DNA from: Bradyrhizobium sp. CCGUVB4N
GTDB taxonomy: Bacteria; Pseudomonadota; Alphaproteobacteria; Rhizobiales; Xanthobacteraceae
NCBI RefSeq assembly: GCF_024199945.1
Contig: NZ_JANADP010000001.1
Span: forward strand, 6,138,001 to 6,202,000
Length of the DNA: 64,000 nucleotides
Direction of reading: 5' to 3'
How positions within the stretch are numbered: position 1 is the first letter of the stretch; the number at the start of each line of letters is the position of its first letter. The notes under the pieces are model-generated. The model saw nothing but the letters and a program-made list of their open reading frames with translations. It searched no databases and had not been told where the DNA came from. The translations under genes were made by a program, and so were the position numbers. Positions 7,893 to 16,926 of this stretch are shown here, piece after piece.

Positions 7893-8960
7893 ATGCTCTA
7901 CACCCCGCCCCCGATCGATTCCAAGGCGCCGCCGGTGCGCATCAATCTGCTCTCGGACACGCAGACCAAGCCGACGGCTGCGATGCGCGAGGCGATGGCG
8001 CGGGCCGAGGTCGGCGACGAGCAGGTCGGCGACGATCCGACCGTGAATGCGCTGTGCGAGCGCGTCGCCGATCTGATGGGCAAGGAGGCCGCGGTCTACA
8101 TGCCGTCGGGCACGATGTGCAATGTCACCGCGACGCTGGTGCATTGCCGTCCCGGCGACGAGATCCTGGCGCATGAGACCGCGCATATCATCGCCCGCGA
8201 AGGCGGCGCGCATGCCGCGATCGGCGGCTTCCAGGTGACGCAGCTCAAGGGCGCCGATGGCCAGTTCACGCCGGAGACGTTCCGCAAGGCCCTGCATCCG
8301 CGCACGCGCTACCAGCCGACACAGACCGTCGTCAGCGTCGAGCAGACCGCCAATATCGGTGGCGGCACGATCTGGAAGAAGGCGGCGCTCGACGAGATCG
8401 TCGCAATCGCCAGACAACATGGCCTCGTCACCCACATGGACGGCGCGCGCCTGCTCAACGCCACGGTCGCGAGCGGCATCTCGCCGCGCGACATGACCGC
8501 GGGCTGGGATTCGGCCTGGATCGATTTCTCCAAGGGCCTCGGCGCGCCGATCGGCGGCGTGCTCGCAGGCACGCGCGCCTTCATCGACGCAGTCTGGCAG
8601 TGGAAGCAGCGCCTCGGCGGCTCGATGCGGCAGGCCGGCGTCTGCGCGGCCGCCTGCATCTACGCGCTCGACCATCACGTTGACCGCCTCGCCGACGACC
8701 ACGCCAATGCGCGTACGCTGGCCCGCGGACTGTCGCAGATCTCGGGTGTCGAGGTGCAGGAGCCCGAGACTAACCTCGTCTTCTTCAAGCCCGACGGCGC
8801 CGGCATCTCAGGCGACAAGATGGTCGCCGCACTGCGCCAGCGTGGCGTGACGCTCGCGATGATGGACGGCCGCATCCGTGCCTGCACGCATCTCGACGTC
8901 AATTCGAGCCAGATCGAGGAAACGATCGGCTATGTCAGAGAGATCGTGCGCGGGGCTTAA
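7893..8960 (+). CDS. ltaE: Low-specificity L-threonine aldolase (beta-eliminating lyase family)
   Basis: A 355-residue PLP enzyme of fold type I that cleaves L-threonine or L-allo-threonine to glycine and acetaldehyde. The PLP-binding lysine is Lys214 in DFSKGLGAPIGG, the Asp that contacts the pyridine nitrogen is Asp183 in HMDGARL, and DTQTKPT near the N-terminus is the family opening motif. It starts 46 bases after the rpsD terminator and so has its own transcript. Glycine made here would feed the cleavage system encoded at 49-54 kb, though the two loci are far apart. Confidence 0.9.
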   Translation: MLYTPPPIDSKAPPVRINLLSDTQTKPTAAMREAMARAEVGDEQVGDDPTVNALCERVADLMGKEAAVYMPSGTMCNVTATLVHCRPGDEILAHETAHIIAREGGAHAAIGGFQVTQLKGADGQFTPETFRKALHPRTRYQPTQTVVSVEQTANIGGGTIWKKAALDEIVAIARQHGLVTHMDGARLLNATVASGISPRDMTAGWDSAWIDFSKGLGAPIGGVLAGTRAFIDAVWQWKQRLGGSMRQAGVCAAACIYALDHHVDRLADDHANARTLARGLSQISGVEVQEPETNLVFFKPDGAGISGDKMVAALRQRGVTLAMMDGRIRACTHLDVNSSQIEETIGYVREIVRGA

Positions 8961-8974
8961 GACTTAAGTCCCGT

Positions 8975-9006
8975 GTAGCCCGGATGGAGCGCAGCGAAAT
9001 CCGGGC
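8975..9006. repeat. REP-like palindromic repeat (GTAGCCCGGAT family), copy 1
   Basis: GTAGCCCGGAT then GGAGCGCAGCG then AAATCCGGGC forms an imperfect inverted repeat. A related copy lies at 20018-20051. It sits between convergent genes, the usual place for such elements. Confidence 0.75.
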
Positions 9007-9031
9007 GACGAAAGCGGACAACCGAACGCGA

Positions 9032-10294
9032 TCACCGCCCCATCGCCTGATAGATCAGCGTCTTCAGCGCGAGCTGAATGCGGCCGCGCTGCGACGGGGT
9101 CTGCACCATGAAAATCCCGAACAGATCGTCTTCGGGATCGATGAAGAAGAAGGTGCCGCCGACGCCATCCCAGCGATATTCACCGAGCGGCCACGATGTG
9201 CCTGACGGCACCGAGATGCGCACGGCGACGCCGAGGCCGTAGCCCGAGCTCTCCCCCGGGTAATAGTTCTTGTCACGCTCGACATGGGTGTCAGGACCGA
9301 TGTGGTCCGACGCCATTACGGCGAGCGTTTCAGGCTTGAGATAGCGTCGTCCCTCGAAGGTGCCGCGGTTGAGTAGCATCTGCGAGAAGCGCGCATAGTC
9401 GCCGATGGTGCCGACGAGCCCCCCGCCGCCCGACTCCCATCGCAATGGTTTCCGGGGATCGCGGACCTGCGTCATCGGGCTGATCGCGCGATCCTGCGGC
9501 ATCGGCTCGGCGATGCGCGGCCACTTGGCGGGATCGGCGACATAGAACGCGGTGTCCTTCATCCCGAGTGGATCGAGCAGCCGCTCCTTCGCGAAGGCGA
9601 GCAGCGATTTCCCCGAGATCACCTCGATGATGCGGCCGAGCACATCGGTGGAGTGGCCGTAATCCCAGATCGTGCCGGGCTGTTCGGCGAGCGGCAACGC
9701 AGTGATCTTCGCGACGAGCTCGGCATTGGTCAGGTCTTTGCTGTCGAACAGACCGGCGTCCGCATAGAGCTTGTTCACCAGGCCCCCGCCGTAATAGCCG
9801 TAGGGGATCCCGGCGGTGTGGCGCATCAAATCCTCGATCGTCACCGGACGATTGAGCGGCTCGAGCTCCAGCGAGACCTTGTTGTCCTCGGCCTTCTTCT
9901 CGACGCCGACCTTCATGCCGGCGAACGCCGGAATGTATTTCGAGACGGGATCGTTGATCGCGAGCCTGCCCTCCTCGACCAGCATCATCGCCAGGACGGA
10001 GGTGATCGGCTTCGACATCGAATAGAGCCGGAAGATCGTGTCCGCGCTCATCGAAAGTTCGGTCGCGACGTCGCGGATGCCGAAATTCTCGTAATAGACC
10101 GGCTTGCCGTGCTGCTGGAGCAGCAGGATCGCGCCCGGAAACTTGCCGGTCGCGATCTCGTTCCTGATGTAGTCGGAGACTTTTGCCAGGCCATCCGGCG
10201 TGAAGTTGTGCGCGCGGTTCTCGGAGCCCGCTTGCGCACCGACGACGGCGAACAAAAGGACGAGCGCCGCAATCAGCCCGCGGCGCCCGTGCAT
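9032..10294 (-). CDS. Serine hydrolase, beta-lactamase class C family (downstream copy)
   Basis: A 420-residue penicillin-binding-protein-like serine hydrolase. It has a Sec signal peptide (residues 1-22, ending in AQA) and the active-site tetrad SMSK with nucleophile Ser92 and Lys95. The second-motif tyrosine is probably in WDYGHSTD rather than a canonical YxN. I chose ATG 10294: it has GGAG 7 bases upstream and begins 1 base after the stop of the preceding gene. An in-frame ATG at 10315 lies inside that gene. Likely an esterase or D-aminopeptidase-type enzyme in the periplasm; true beta-lactam hydrolysis is not implied. Confidence 0.88.
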   Translation of the reverse strand: MHGRRGLIAALVLLFAVVGAQAGSENRAHNFTPDGLAKVSDYIRNEIATGKFPGAILLLQQHGKPVYYENFGIRDVATELSMSADTIFRLYSMSKPITSVLAMMLVEEGRLAINDPVSKYIPAFAGMKVGVEKKAEDNKVSLELEPLNRPVTIEDLMRHTAGIPYGYYGGGLVNKLYADAGLFDSKDLTNAELVAKITALPLAEQPGTIWDYGHSTDVLGRIIEVISGKSLLAFAKERLLDPLGMKDTAFYVADPAKWPRIAEPMPQDRAISPMTQVRDPRKPLRWESGGGGLVGTIGDYARFSQMLLNRGTFEGRRYLKPETLAVMASDHIGPDTHVERDKNYYPGESSGYGLGVAVRISVPSGTSWPLGEYRWDGVGGTFFFIDPEDDLFGIFMVQTPSQRGRIQLALKTLIYQAMGR

Positions 10295-10295
10295 G

Positions 10296-11582
10296 TCAGT
10301 TCTCCATGGCTTCATAGATCAGTTGCTTCAATGTCCGCTGGATGCGCTGGCGCTCGGTCGGGGTCTGTTCAAGCAGGACAAAGAACATGTCCTGCTTGGG
10401 GTCGATCACGAAATAGCAGCCGGAGGCACCGTCCCACTTCAATTCACCGAGATCGCCGGGCGGCGGCGGTTTTGCGTTGCCGGGATCGGTGCGCACGGCA
10501 AGACCGAGCCCGAAGCCGAAACCGTCGCCGGGAAAGTAGAAATAGTCACGACTGACGCCGGAATTCGGGCCGACCTGGTCGGTCACCATCAGCTTGAACG
10601 TCTCGGGCTTGAGGATGGTCTTGCCGTCCAGCGTGCCGCCGTTGAGCAGCATCTGGGCGAAGCGCTCATAGTCGGCCATGGTCGTCACCATGCCGCCGCT
10701 TGCAAACTGGATCTTCTTGACGACCGTCGGATCGTTGATGCGGCCGACCCGGAAATCGCTGTCGTTCGGCACCGGCTGGGCGAGGAGCTTTTGTTTCTCG
10801 GGGTCCGTGACGAGGAAGCCGGTGTCGACCATGCCGAGCGGACCGAGCAGCGTCTCCCGCTCGATATCGAGCAGCGGCTTGCCCGCCGCGACCTCCATGA
10901 CGCGCGCCAGGATGTCGGTGGAATGGCCGTATTGCCAGAGCGCCCCCGGCTGGTTGTGCAGCGGCAGCTTTGCGATGCGTTCGGCGAACTCCGCGAGGTC
11001 GAAATCGCCGGCATAGATATTGGCGTCGCGATAGGCCTTGCGGACCAGGGTGTCGCCATAAAAGCCGTAGGTGACGCCCGAGGTGTGCGTCATCAGATCA
11101 TGCACCGTCATCGGCCGGTTTGGCGGCACGAGCTCGAGCGACTTGGTGCCGTCGTCGGCCTTCTTCTCGACGCCGACCTTCACATTGGCGAAGGACGGGA
11201 TGTATTTGGAGACGGGATCGTCGAGCTTGATCTTGCCGTCCTCGAGCATTTTCATCGCGACCACGGCAGTGATCGCCTTGCTCATCGAGAACAGGCGGAA
11301 GATCGTCTTGTCGGTGATCGGCGCCTTGCTGACCACGTCCTGCACGCCGAAGGCCTCGTGGTAGACCGGCTTGCCGTGCTGCTTGATCAGCACGGTTGCA
11401 CCCGCAATCTTGCCGGTCGCGACCTCGTTCTTGAAGAACTCGCTGACCTTCGCGAGCTTGTCCTGATTGAAATGTGCGCCGGCCGGAATCTCGTAAGTGC
11501 CTTCCGCGCGCGCGAGCGACATCGTGCCAAATGACACAAGCGCGCCGCAAACCAACGCAAATCGTCCAAAACGAAAAATCAT
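10296..11582 (-). CDS. Serine hydrolase, beta-lactamase class C family (upstream copy)
   Basis: A 428-residue paralogue of the gene just downstream, with the same layout: signal peptide (residues 1-26, ending LARA), SMSK active site at Ser99-Lys102 and a YGHSTD motif. The two align along their length (QHGKPVYHEAFG here, QHGKPVYYENFG there). ATG 11582 follows GGAGGGG by 4 bases and opens exactly at the signal peptide. The stop is 1 base before the next ATG, so translation of the pair is coupled. They look like a tandem duplication that has diverged. Confidence 0.88.
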   Translation of the reverse strand: MIFRFGRFALVCGALVSFGTMSLARAEGTYEIPAGAHFNQDKLAKVSEFFKNEVATGKIAGATVLIKQHGKPVYHEAFGVQDVVSKAPITDKTIFRLFSMSKAITAVVAMKMLEDGKIKLDDPVSKYIPSFANVKVGVEKKADDGTKSLELVPPNRPMTVHDLMTHTSGVTYGFYGDTLVRKAYRDANIYAGDFDLAEFAERIAKLPLHNQPGALWQYGHSTDILARVMEVAAGKPLLDIERETLLGPLGMVDTGFLVTDPEKQKLLAQPVPNDSDFRVGRINDPTVVKKIQFASGGMVTTMADYERFAQMLLNGGTLDGKTILKPETFKLMVTDQVGPNSGVSRDYFYFPGDGFGFGLGLAVRTDPGNAKPPPPGDLGELKWDGASGCYFVIDPKQDMFFVLLEQTPTERQRIQRTLKQLIYEAMEN

Positions 11583-11628
11583 ATCCCCTCCACGGAACAT
11601 GGGCGGGCGGAGTGTACTGACGGCGCCA

Positions 11629-12180
11629 TCAGGCACAAGGGCCGCTATGTCGCGCGAGCGCCTCGGCATGGAGTTCGGCGCTCGACTCAGAGAAGCAGCA
11701 GAAGACGACCCGATCAACGGATGGCGTGGCGGGCAACATCTCGACCGTCGTGCGGACGGCGATCTCGGCCGCCCGGTCGGCCGGAAAACGATAGACGCCG
11801 GTCGAAATCGCGGGGAACGCCACCGAGGTCAGCGCGTGCTGTCCGCACAGCTCCATCGCGCGGCGGTAGCAGGAGGCGAGCAGATCGTCCTCGCCGATCG
11901 TGCCGCCGTTCCAGACCGGTCCAACGGTGTGGATCACGTGCGCGGCCTTGAGCCGATAGCCTTTGGTGATTTTGGCATCGCCGGTCTTGCAACCGTGGAG
12001 CATCCGGCATTCGGCAACGAGCTCAGGCCCGGCCGCCCTGTGGATCGCGCCATCCACGCCGCCCCCGCCAAGGAGCGACGTATTGGCGGCGTTGACGATA
12101 GCGTCAACGCCGAGGGTCGTGATGTCAGCAACGAGGACGTCGAGCTGGACGGCGCCGATCTGGCGCGTCAGCACCGTCAC
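11629..12180 (-). CDS. Macro domain protein (O-acetyl-ADP-ribose deacetylase type)
   Basis: A 183-residue single macro domain of the MacroD/YmdB type. Visible binding residues are Asp20 (VADIT) for the adenine, the NAAN loop at 30-33, the catalytic GGGGVDGAIHRAAG loop at 38-51 and the second phosphate loop ISTGVYRFP near 126-134. It should remove acetyl or ADP-ribose groups from O-acetyl-ADP-ribose or modified proteins. It ends 46 bases upstream of the tandem serine hydrolases and starts 3 bases after the glutaredoxin gene ends, so it is probably co-transcribed with grxD. Confidence 0.92.
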   Translation of the reverse strand: MTVLTRQIGAVQLDVLVADITTLGVDAIVNAANTSLLGGGGVDGAIHRAAGPELVAECRMLHGCKTGDAKITKGYRLKAAHVIHTVGPVWNGGTIGEDDLLASCYRRAMELCGQHALTSVAFPAISTGVYRFPADRAAEIAVRTTVEMLPATPSVDRVVFCCFSESSAELHAEALARHSGPCA

Positions 12181-12183
12181 GGA

Positions 12184-12510
12184 TCAGGCCGCGACCGCGA
12201 CGCCCTTCTCGGAGAAGAGCTGCTGTAGCTCGCCGGCCTGGAACATCTCGCGGACGATGTCGCAACCGCCGATGAACTCGCCCTTCACGTAGAGCTGGGG
12301 GATGGTCGGCCAGTTCGAGTATTCCTTGATGCCGTTGCGGAGCTCCGCGGATTCGAGGACGTTGAGGCCCTTATAGCCGACGCCGATGTGGTCGAGGATC
12401 TGCACGACCTGGCCGGAGAAACCGCACTGCGGAAATTGCGGCGTACCCTTCATGAACAGAACCACGTCGTTCGACTTCACTTCGTTGTCGATGAATTCCG
12501 CGATGCTCAT
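12184..12510 (-). CDS. grxD: Grx4-type monothiol glutaredoxin
   Basis: A 108-residue monothiol glutaredoxin with the CGFS active site at Cys29-Ser32, the glutathione-contacting Lys21, and the WPTIPQLYVKGEFIGGCDI segment with cis-Pro. Such proteins bind a [2Fe-2S] cluster with glutathione and work with BolA proteins in iron-sulfur delivery and iron sensing. A bolA gene is present at 16.5 kb in the same orientation, with only the egt genes and a broken ltrA in between, which suggests the two were once closer. Confidence 0.96.
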   Translation of the reverse strand: MSIAEFIDNEVKSNDVVLFMKGTPQFPQCGFSGQVVQILDHIGVGYKGLNVLESAELRNGIKEYSNWPTIPQLYVKGEFIGGCDIVREMFQAGELQQLFSEKGVAVAA

Positions 12511-12801
12511 ATCCGTATCCTTCTGGGGCAGAGCCCTTACCTGTCATTCCGGGCCGGCTCAGCCGATCTAACCCGATACCTGCCTATATATGTAGCCCAA
12601 ACCGTTGTGCATCCAAAGTAAAATGGCGGCGAACGGCCCCTGGACGGCCGGCCAGGGCACCCCCGGGTCCATTGCATGATGGCACGAATATCATCGCCGG
12701 GGAGGACTTTCATACCGTAACGGAGCCCCTATCTAGGACGAACCTTGGTTTTGGAACCGGGTATCGCCAACAACGTTCTCTTGTCCTGTCTGGAGAAAAA
12801 C

Positions 12802-14049
12802 GTGACGAAACAAGCCTCCGCAACGGCCAGTCCGCCGCTTTCGTCACCCTCCCCCGACCAGGGCGGCCTCGCCCAGCGGCTCGAGGCCGCGTTTCTCGCG
12901 GTCCGCAACGAGACCGAGCGCCGGGCCGCGCCGCTCTCGCCCGAGGACCAGCAGATCCAGTCGATGCCGGATGCGAGTCCGGCGAAATGGCATCGGGCGC
13001 ATACCACCTGGTTCTGGGAGCAGTTCTTGCTCGGCGAGCACGCCCCTGGCTACCGGCCCTTCCACCCCGATTTCGCGTTCCTGTTCAATTCTTATTACGT
13101 CAGCGCCGGCCCCCGCCATGCCCGCAATCATCGCGGCGACATCACCCGGCCCAGTGCCGACGAGGTCGGCGCCTATCGCCGCCATGTCGATGCTGCCGTC
13201 GTCAAATTCTTCCGCGAGGCCGGCGAGGACAAGCTTCGGGCCGTCGCGCCACTGGTCGAAGTCGGTCTGAACCACGAGCAGCAGCATCAGGAATTGATGT
13301 TCACCGACATCCTGCACGCGTTTGCGCAGAACCCGATCTATCCCGCCTACGATGCAGACTGGCGCTTTCCGGCCGCGACGCGCATGGGTGAGGACTGGCT
13401 GACACTCAATGAAGGCATCCACACCGTCGGCCATGTCGACGACAGCTTTCATTTCGACAACGAAAAGCCCGCGCATCGCGCCCTGATCGGCCCGGTGAAG
13501 ATCGCGCGCAATCTGATCACCAATCGCGAGTGGCTCGCCTTCATGCGCGACGGCGGCTACCGGACCGCAACGCTCTGGCTGATGGACGGCTTTGCCGCGG
13601 CCAGCAAGGAAGATTGGCAGGCCCCAGGTCATTGGCGCGAGATCGATGGTCAGTGGCATGTGATGACGCTTGCCGGCGTCAAGCCCGTCGATCCCGACGC
13701 ACCGGTCTGCCATATCAGTTATTACGAGGCCGATGCGTTTGCGCGCTGGGCCGGAAAGCACCTGCCGACCGAAATGGAATGGGAGGTCGCTGCACGCGCC
13801 GGCCAGCTCAACGACGCCTTCGGCATCGTCTGGCAGTGGACGCGTTCATCGTATTCACCCTACCCCGGCTACCGCGCCATTGAGGGCGCGCTCGGCGAGT
13901 ACAACGGCAAATTCATGGTCAACCAGCTGGTGCTGCGCGGCTCGTCACTTGCGACGCCCGACGGTCATAGCCGTGTCACATATCGCAACTTCTTTTATCC
14001 GCACCACCGCTGGCAATTCACGGGGTTGCGGCTCGCCGATTACGTCTGA
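12802..14049 (+). CDS. egtB: Ergothioneine biosynthesis sulfoxide synthase EgtB
   Basis: A 415-residue non-haem iron enzyme that couples hercynine to a thiol donor with O2. The N-terminal DinB-like domain carries the iron ligands: His in KWHRAHTTWFWE (His64/His67) and HEQQHQE (His158 and His162). The C-terminal formylglycine-generating/C-type lectin domain includes NREWLAFMRDGGY, LPTEMEWEVAAR and the closing RWQFTGLRLA. I chose GTG 12802 because GGAG lies 6 bases upstream; a TTG at 12745 would add 19 residues with no site. The next gene is egtD, 60 bases on. Confidence 0.94.
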   Translation: MTKQASATASPPLSSPSPDQGGLAQRLEAAFLAVRNETERRAAPLSPEDQQIQSMPDASPAKWHRAHTTWFWEQFLLGEHAPGYRPFHPDFAFLFNSYYVSAGPRHARNHRGDITRPSADEVGAYRRHVDAAVVKFFREAGEDKLRAVAPLVEVGLNHEQQHQELMFTDILHAFAQNPIYPAYDADWRFPAATRMGEDWLTLNEGIHTVGHVDDSFHFDNEKPAHRALIGPVKIARNLITNREWLAFMRDGGYRTATLWLMDGFAAASKEDWQAPGHWREIDGQWHVMTLAGVKPVDPDAPVCHISYYEADAFARWAGKHLPTEMEWEVAARAGQLNDAFGIVWQWTRSSYSPYPGYRAIEGALGEYNGKFMVNQLVLRGSSLATPDGHSRVTYRNFFYPHHRWQFTGLRLADYV

Positions 14050-14109
14050 CGTCTTTGAAGTCTCATCCGACGACAACCGCGCGCCGGACAGCGCGTTCAG
14101 GAGAGTATC

Positions 14110-15081
14110 ATGAATGTGCACGCCAGCGCCTTGGCCGAAGCCCATCTCCCCGACGAGCAGACGACCGCCTTCGCCCGCGAGGCCATCGAGGACCTCTCGC
14201 AGCAGCCGAAAAAACTGTCGCCGAAATATTTTTATGACGCGACCGGATCGGAGCTGTTCGAGGCGATCACGCGCCTGCCGGAATATTATCCGACGCGCAC
14301 CGAGCTTGCGATCCTGAAGGAGCGCGGCAGCGAGATCGCAAAGATCATTCCCGAAAATGCCGCGCTGGTCGAATTCGGCGCGGGTGCGACCACAAAAGTT
14401 CGCCTGCTGCTGAACCAGTCCAGGTTCGCGGCCTACGTGCCCGTCGATATCTCCGGCGATTTCCTGAAGGCACAGGCCAATGGGCTGAAGCGGGATTTCC
14501 CCTCGCTCGGCATCTATCCGGTCGCGGCCGATTTCACCACGCCGTTCGAGCTGCCCAAGGCGGTGGCGTCAATGCCCAAGGTCGGCTTCTTCCCGGGCTC
14601 GACCATCGGTAATTTCGAGCCGCACGAGGCACAGGCGTTCTTGAAGAGTGCCCGCCAGATCCTCGGCAAGGGCGCGCAGATGATCATCGGCGCCGACCTC
14701 GAGAAGGAGGAGCGTCTGCTCCACGCCGCCTACAACGATGCCGCCGGCGTCACCGCGCGTTTCAACCTCAATGTCCTCGTGCGGATCAACCGCGAGCTCG
14801 GCGGCAATTTCGACCTCTCCGCCTTCACCCACGGCGCGATCTACAATCACGACCGGCACCGGATCGAGATGCACCTGATCAGCCGGAAGAGCCAGACCGT
14901 GCGCCTGCTCGGCACCAGCTTCTCGTTCCGGCCGGGCGAGAGCATCCACACCGAGAACAGCTACAAATACAGCCTCGAGCGCTTCGCCGCGCTGGCGCAC
15001 GGCGCCGGATGGCGGGTGCGCGAGAGCTGGACTGACGCGGCGAAGATGTTCTCGGTGCACGCGCTCGAGGCGGCGGAGTAA
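14110..15081 (+). CDS. egtD: L-histidine N-alpha-methyltransferase EgtD
   Basis: A 323-residue SAM-dependent methyltransferase that makes hercynine (trimethylhistidine) from histidine. The opening PKYFYDATGSELFEAIT matches the EgtD family, the SAM-binding glycine motif is EFGAGATTK (88-96), and PGSTIGNF lies in the middle. AGGAGA precedes the ATG. It follows egtB in an operon. Together they provide the two core steps; the separate lyase that finishes the pathway is not in this window, which is common in proteobacteria where it lies elsewhere or is replaced. Confidence 0.95.
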   Translation: MNVHASALAEAHLPDEQTTAFAREAIEDLSQQPKKLSPKYFYDATGSELFEAITRLPEYYPTRTELAILKERGSEIAKIIPENAALVEFGAGATTKVRLLLNQSRFAAYVPVDISGDFLKAQANGLKRDFPSLGIYPVAADFTTPFELPKAVASMPKVGFFPGSTIGNFEPHEAQAFLKSARQILGKGAQMIIGADLEKEERLLHAAYNDAAGVTARFNLNVLVRINRELGGNFDLSAFTHGAIYNHDRHRIEMHLISRKSQTVRLLGTSFSFRPGESIHTENSYKYSLERFAALAHGAGWRVRESWTDAAKMFSVHALEAAE

Positions 15082-15123
15082 ACGCTCGGGCGCCATCGCA
15101 TTTCAGAGCCGCTTCCTGCAGCG

Positions 15124-15257
15124 CATCCTTCGAGACGCCCGCCTCAGGCGGGCTCCTCAGGATGAGGACGGATTGTGCGGCAACAGCTCTAACGGGCACT
15201 TATGCTGATCAGCCTCATCCTGAGGAGACCGCGCAGCGGTCGTCTCGAAGGATGAGG
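15124..15257. repeat. Inverted pair of Bradyrhizobium-type intergenic repeats
   Basis: Copy 1 (15124-15167) reads CATCCTTCGAGACG, an internal GCCCGCCTCAGGCGGGC hairpin, then TCCTCAGGATGAGG. Copy 2 (15213-15257) is its reverse complement with a different hairpin core (ACCGCGCAGCGGT). The arms could fold with each other or singly. The block separates egtD from a convergent broken gene. Confidence 0.85.
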
Positions 15258-15264
15258 CGCCTGC

Positions 15265-16468
15265 TCAGGCCTCCCCGGATTCCTCCTCGGCCGCTTCCGG
15301 CTTCGATCCCAGCGACACCGATTCCCATACCGCGACGACGATCATGATCACGCTCGTCGCGACCGAGAGCCAAAGTGGCGAGAGATCGGCGGCGAACCAC
15401 CACAGCGCCACCAGCAGGATGATGCCGATGCCGTGGGAGAGCTGGAGGAAGCCGCGGATCGAGTGCTTGAACAGGATGGTGCCGACCAGAAACACCAGTG
15501 GGCCGCCGATCGTGCTCACGATGGTGCGGATGTCGGAATGTCCGGTCGGGTGCTTCAGCACCAGCTCGTCCGAAACCGCGGTCAGGATGATGCCGGCGAC
15601 GATCGGCATGTGCAGATAGGTGTAGGCGAGCCGCGCCAGCCGGCCGGACTCGGCGCTCTTCGAGATCCGTTCGGAGCCGGCCTCCGCGCCCTTGTGGAAA
15701 TAGACCCACCACATCGCGACGCTGCCGACAAGGCACGAGACAAAAGCCAGAATGTTGTCCGCGGTCCAGTCCAGCTCGGCGAAGGTCGCGCCGTTGACGA
15801 CGACGGCTTCACCGAGCGCGATGATGATGAAGCCGGCGCAGCGCTCGGCCATGTGGCCGCCTTCGACGGCCCAGGCCTCGACCGACGAGAAGCCCAGCTT
15901 CGGCACCCAGAAACGCACCGCCGGCGAGACGTATTCGATCGTCAACGCCACGATCCAGAACCATAGCCTCTCCTCGCCGTGCGACAGGCCACCGAGGATC
16001 CAACACCGCGGAGCCGCAGAGCCAGACCAGGATGCGGATTGCGTTGTGGCGCACGGCGGTGCGATGGCGCGGGGTCGCGAACAGCCAGAACGCGGTGCGT
16101 CCGACCTGCATGACCGCGTACGCAATCGCAAACCACAGGCCGCGGCCGTCGAACGCGGTCGGGATCGTCGTCGACAGCACGAGGCCGCCGAGCATCATCA
16201 GGAAGATCAGGATCCGGACCGGCGTCAGCTCGGGGTTGAGCCAGTTGGTGACCCAGGCGGTGTAGACCCACACCCACCACACCGCGAGGAACAGCAGCGT
16301 GACCTCGACCGCTCCCAGCGGCGTGAAGTGGTGCAGCAGCGTGTGCGAGATCTGCGTGACGGCGAAGACGAAGACGAGGTCGAAGAACAGCTCGGCATTG
16401 GTGACGCGGCTGGGCTGGTTCGGCACGATCACGCGAAACATCGCGCCGCGCGGATTGTCGGCCGCCAT
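15265..16468 (-). pseudogene. ltrA: Low temperature requirement protein A (LtrA), frameshifted
   Basis: Two minus-strand frames join into one LtrA-family polytopic membrane protein of about 400 residues. The first frame (from ATG 16468) carries the N-terminal ELFFDLVFVFAVTQISH signature and several helices up to WLCGSAV. The second frame resumes at WILGGLSHGEERLWFW and continues through the remaining helices to a charged tail ending at 15265. The break is near 16000-16006, where GTGTTGG appears instead of GTGTGG; removing one T restores a smooth AVWILGG. The rest of both frames is free of stops, so the lesion is recent or a sequencing error. Function of LtrA is unknown beyond a Listeria cold-growth phenotype. 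Confidence 0.85.
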
Positions 16469-16492
16469 AACCGCCCCCGTCGCTCGATCAGG

Positions 16493-16729
16493 TCAGGCGC
16501 CAGGTACGCCGGTTTGCAGCGCCAGCGCATGCAATACGCCGCCCATCTGGCCCTGCAGGGACCGATAGACGATCTGGTGCTGCTGAACGCGGGACTTGCC
16601 GCGGAAGGATTCCGAAATCACGGTCGCGGCATAGTGGTCGCCATCGCCGGCGAGGTCACGGATGGTCACCTCGGCATCGGGGATTGCGGCCTTGATCATC
16701 GCCTCGATATCGTGGGCGTCCATGGGCAT
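16493..16729 (-). CDS. bolA: BolA family transcriptional regulator / Fe-S assembly partner
   Basis: A 78-residue BolA-like protein. Conserved residues include the N-terminal helix IEAMIKAAIPDAEV, the GDGDHYAATVIS strand with the invariant His, and the RVQQHQIVYRSLQGQMGGVLHALAL segment with the second His. ATG 16729 has AGGAG about 10 bases upstream; ATG 16723 two codons later is an alternative. BolA proteins form Fe-S-bridged heterodimers with CGFS glutaredoxins, such as the one encoded at 12.2 kb. It lies 24 bases upstream of the broken ltrA in the same direction. Confidence 0.94.
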   Translation of the reverse strand: MPMDAHDIEAMIKAAIPDAEVTIRDLAGDGDHYAATVISESFRGKSRVQQHQIVYRSLQGQMGGVLHALALQTGVPGA

Positions 16730-16926
16730 TCGGGTCTTGCTCCTGTCTCGGCATCGAATCGCTTTGCCGGGGGTCCGGATCTGTAAGGCCAAACCTGCCG
16801 GCTGGGTCAAACTTAGCGTGAACGGCCTTCTACGTCACGCCTTCAGGCACTATATCCCTGATCCCATCAGGATAAAGGCACGACAAAGTGCCGCGCGCGG
16901 CAGATTGAACGAAAAGGCGTGAAATC

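Noticed and set aside
10200..11534. A plus-strand frame opposite the tandem beta-lactamase-like genes
   Set aside because: The minus-strand genes have signal peptides, active-site motifs and coupled ends; the plus frame has none of these.
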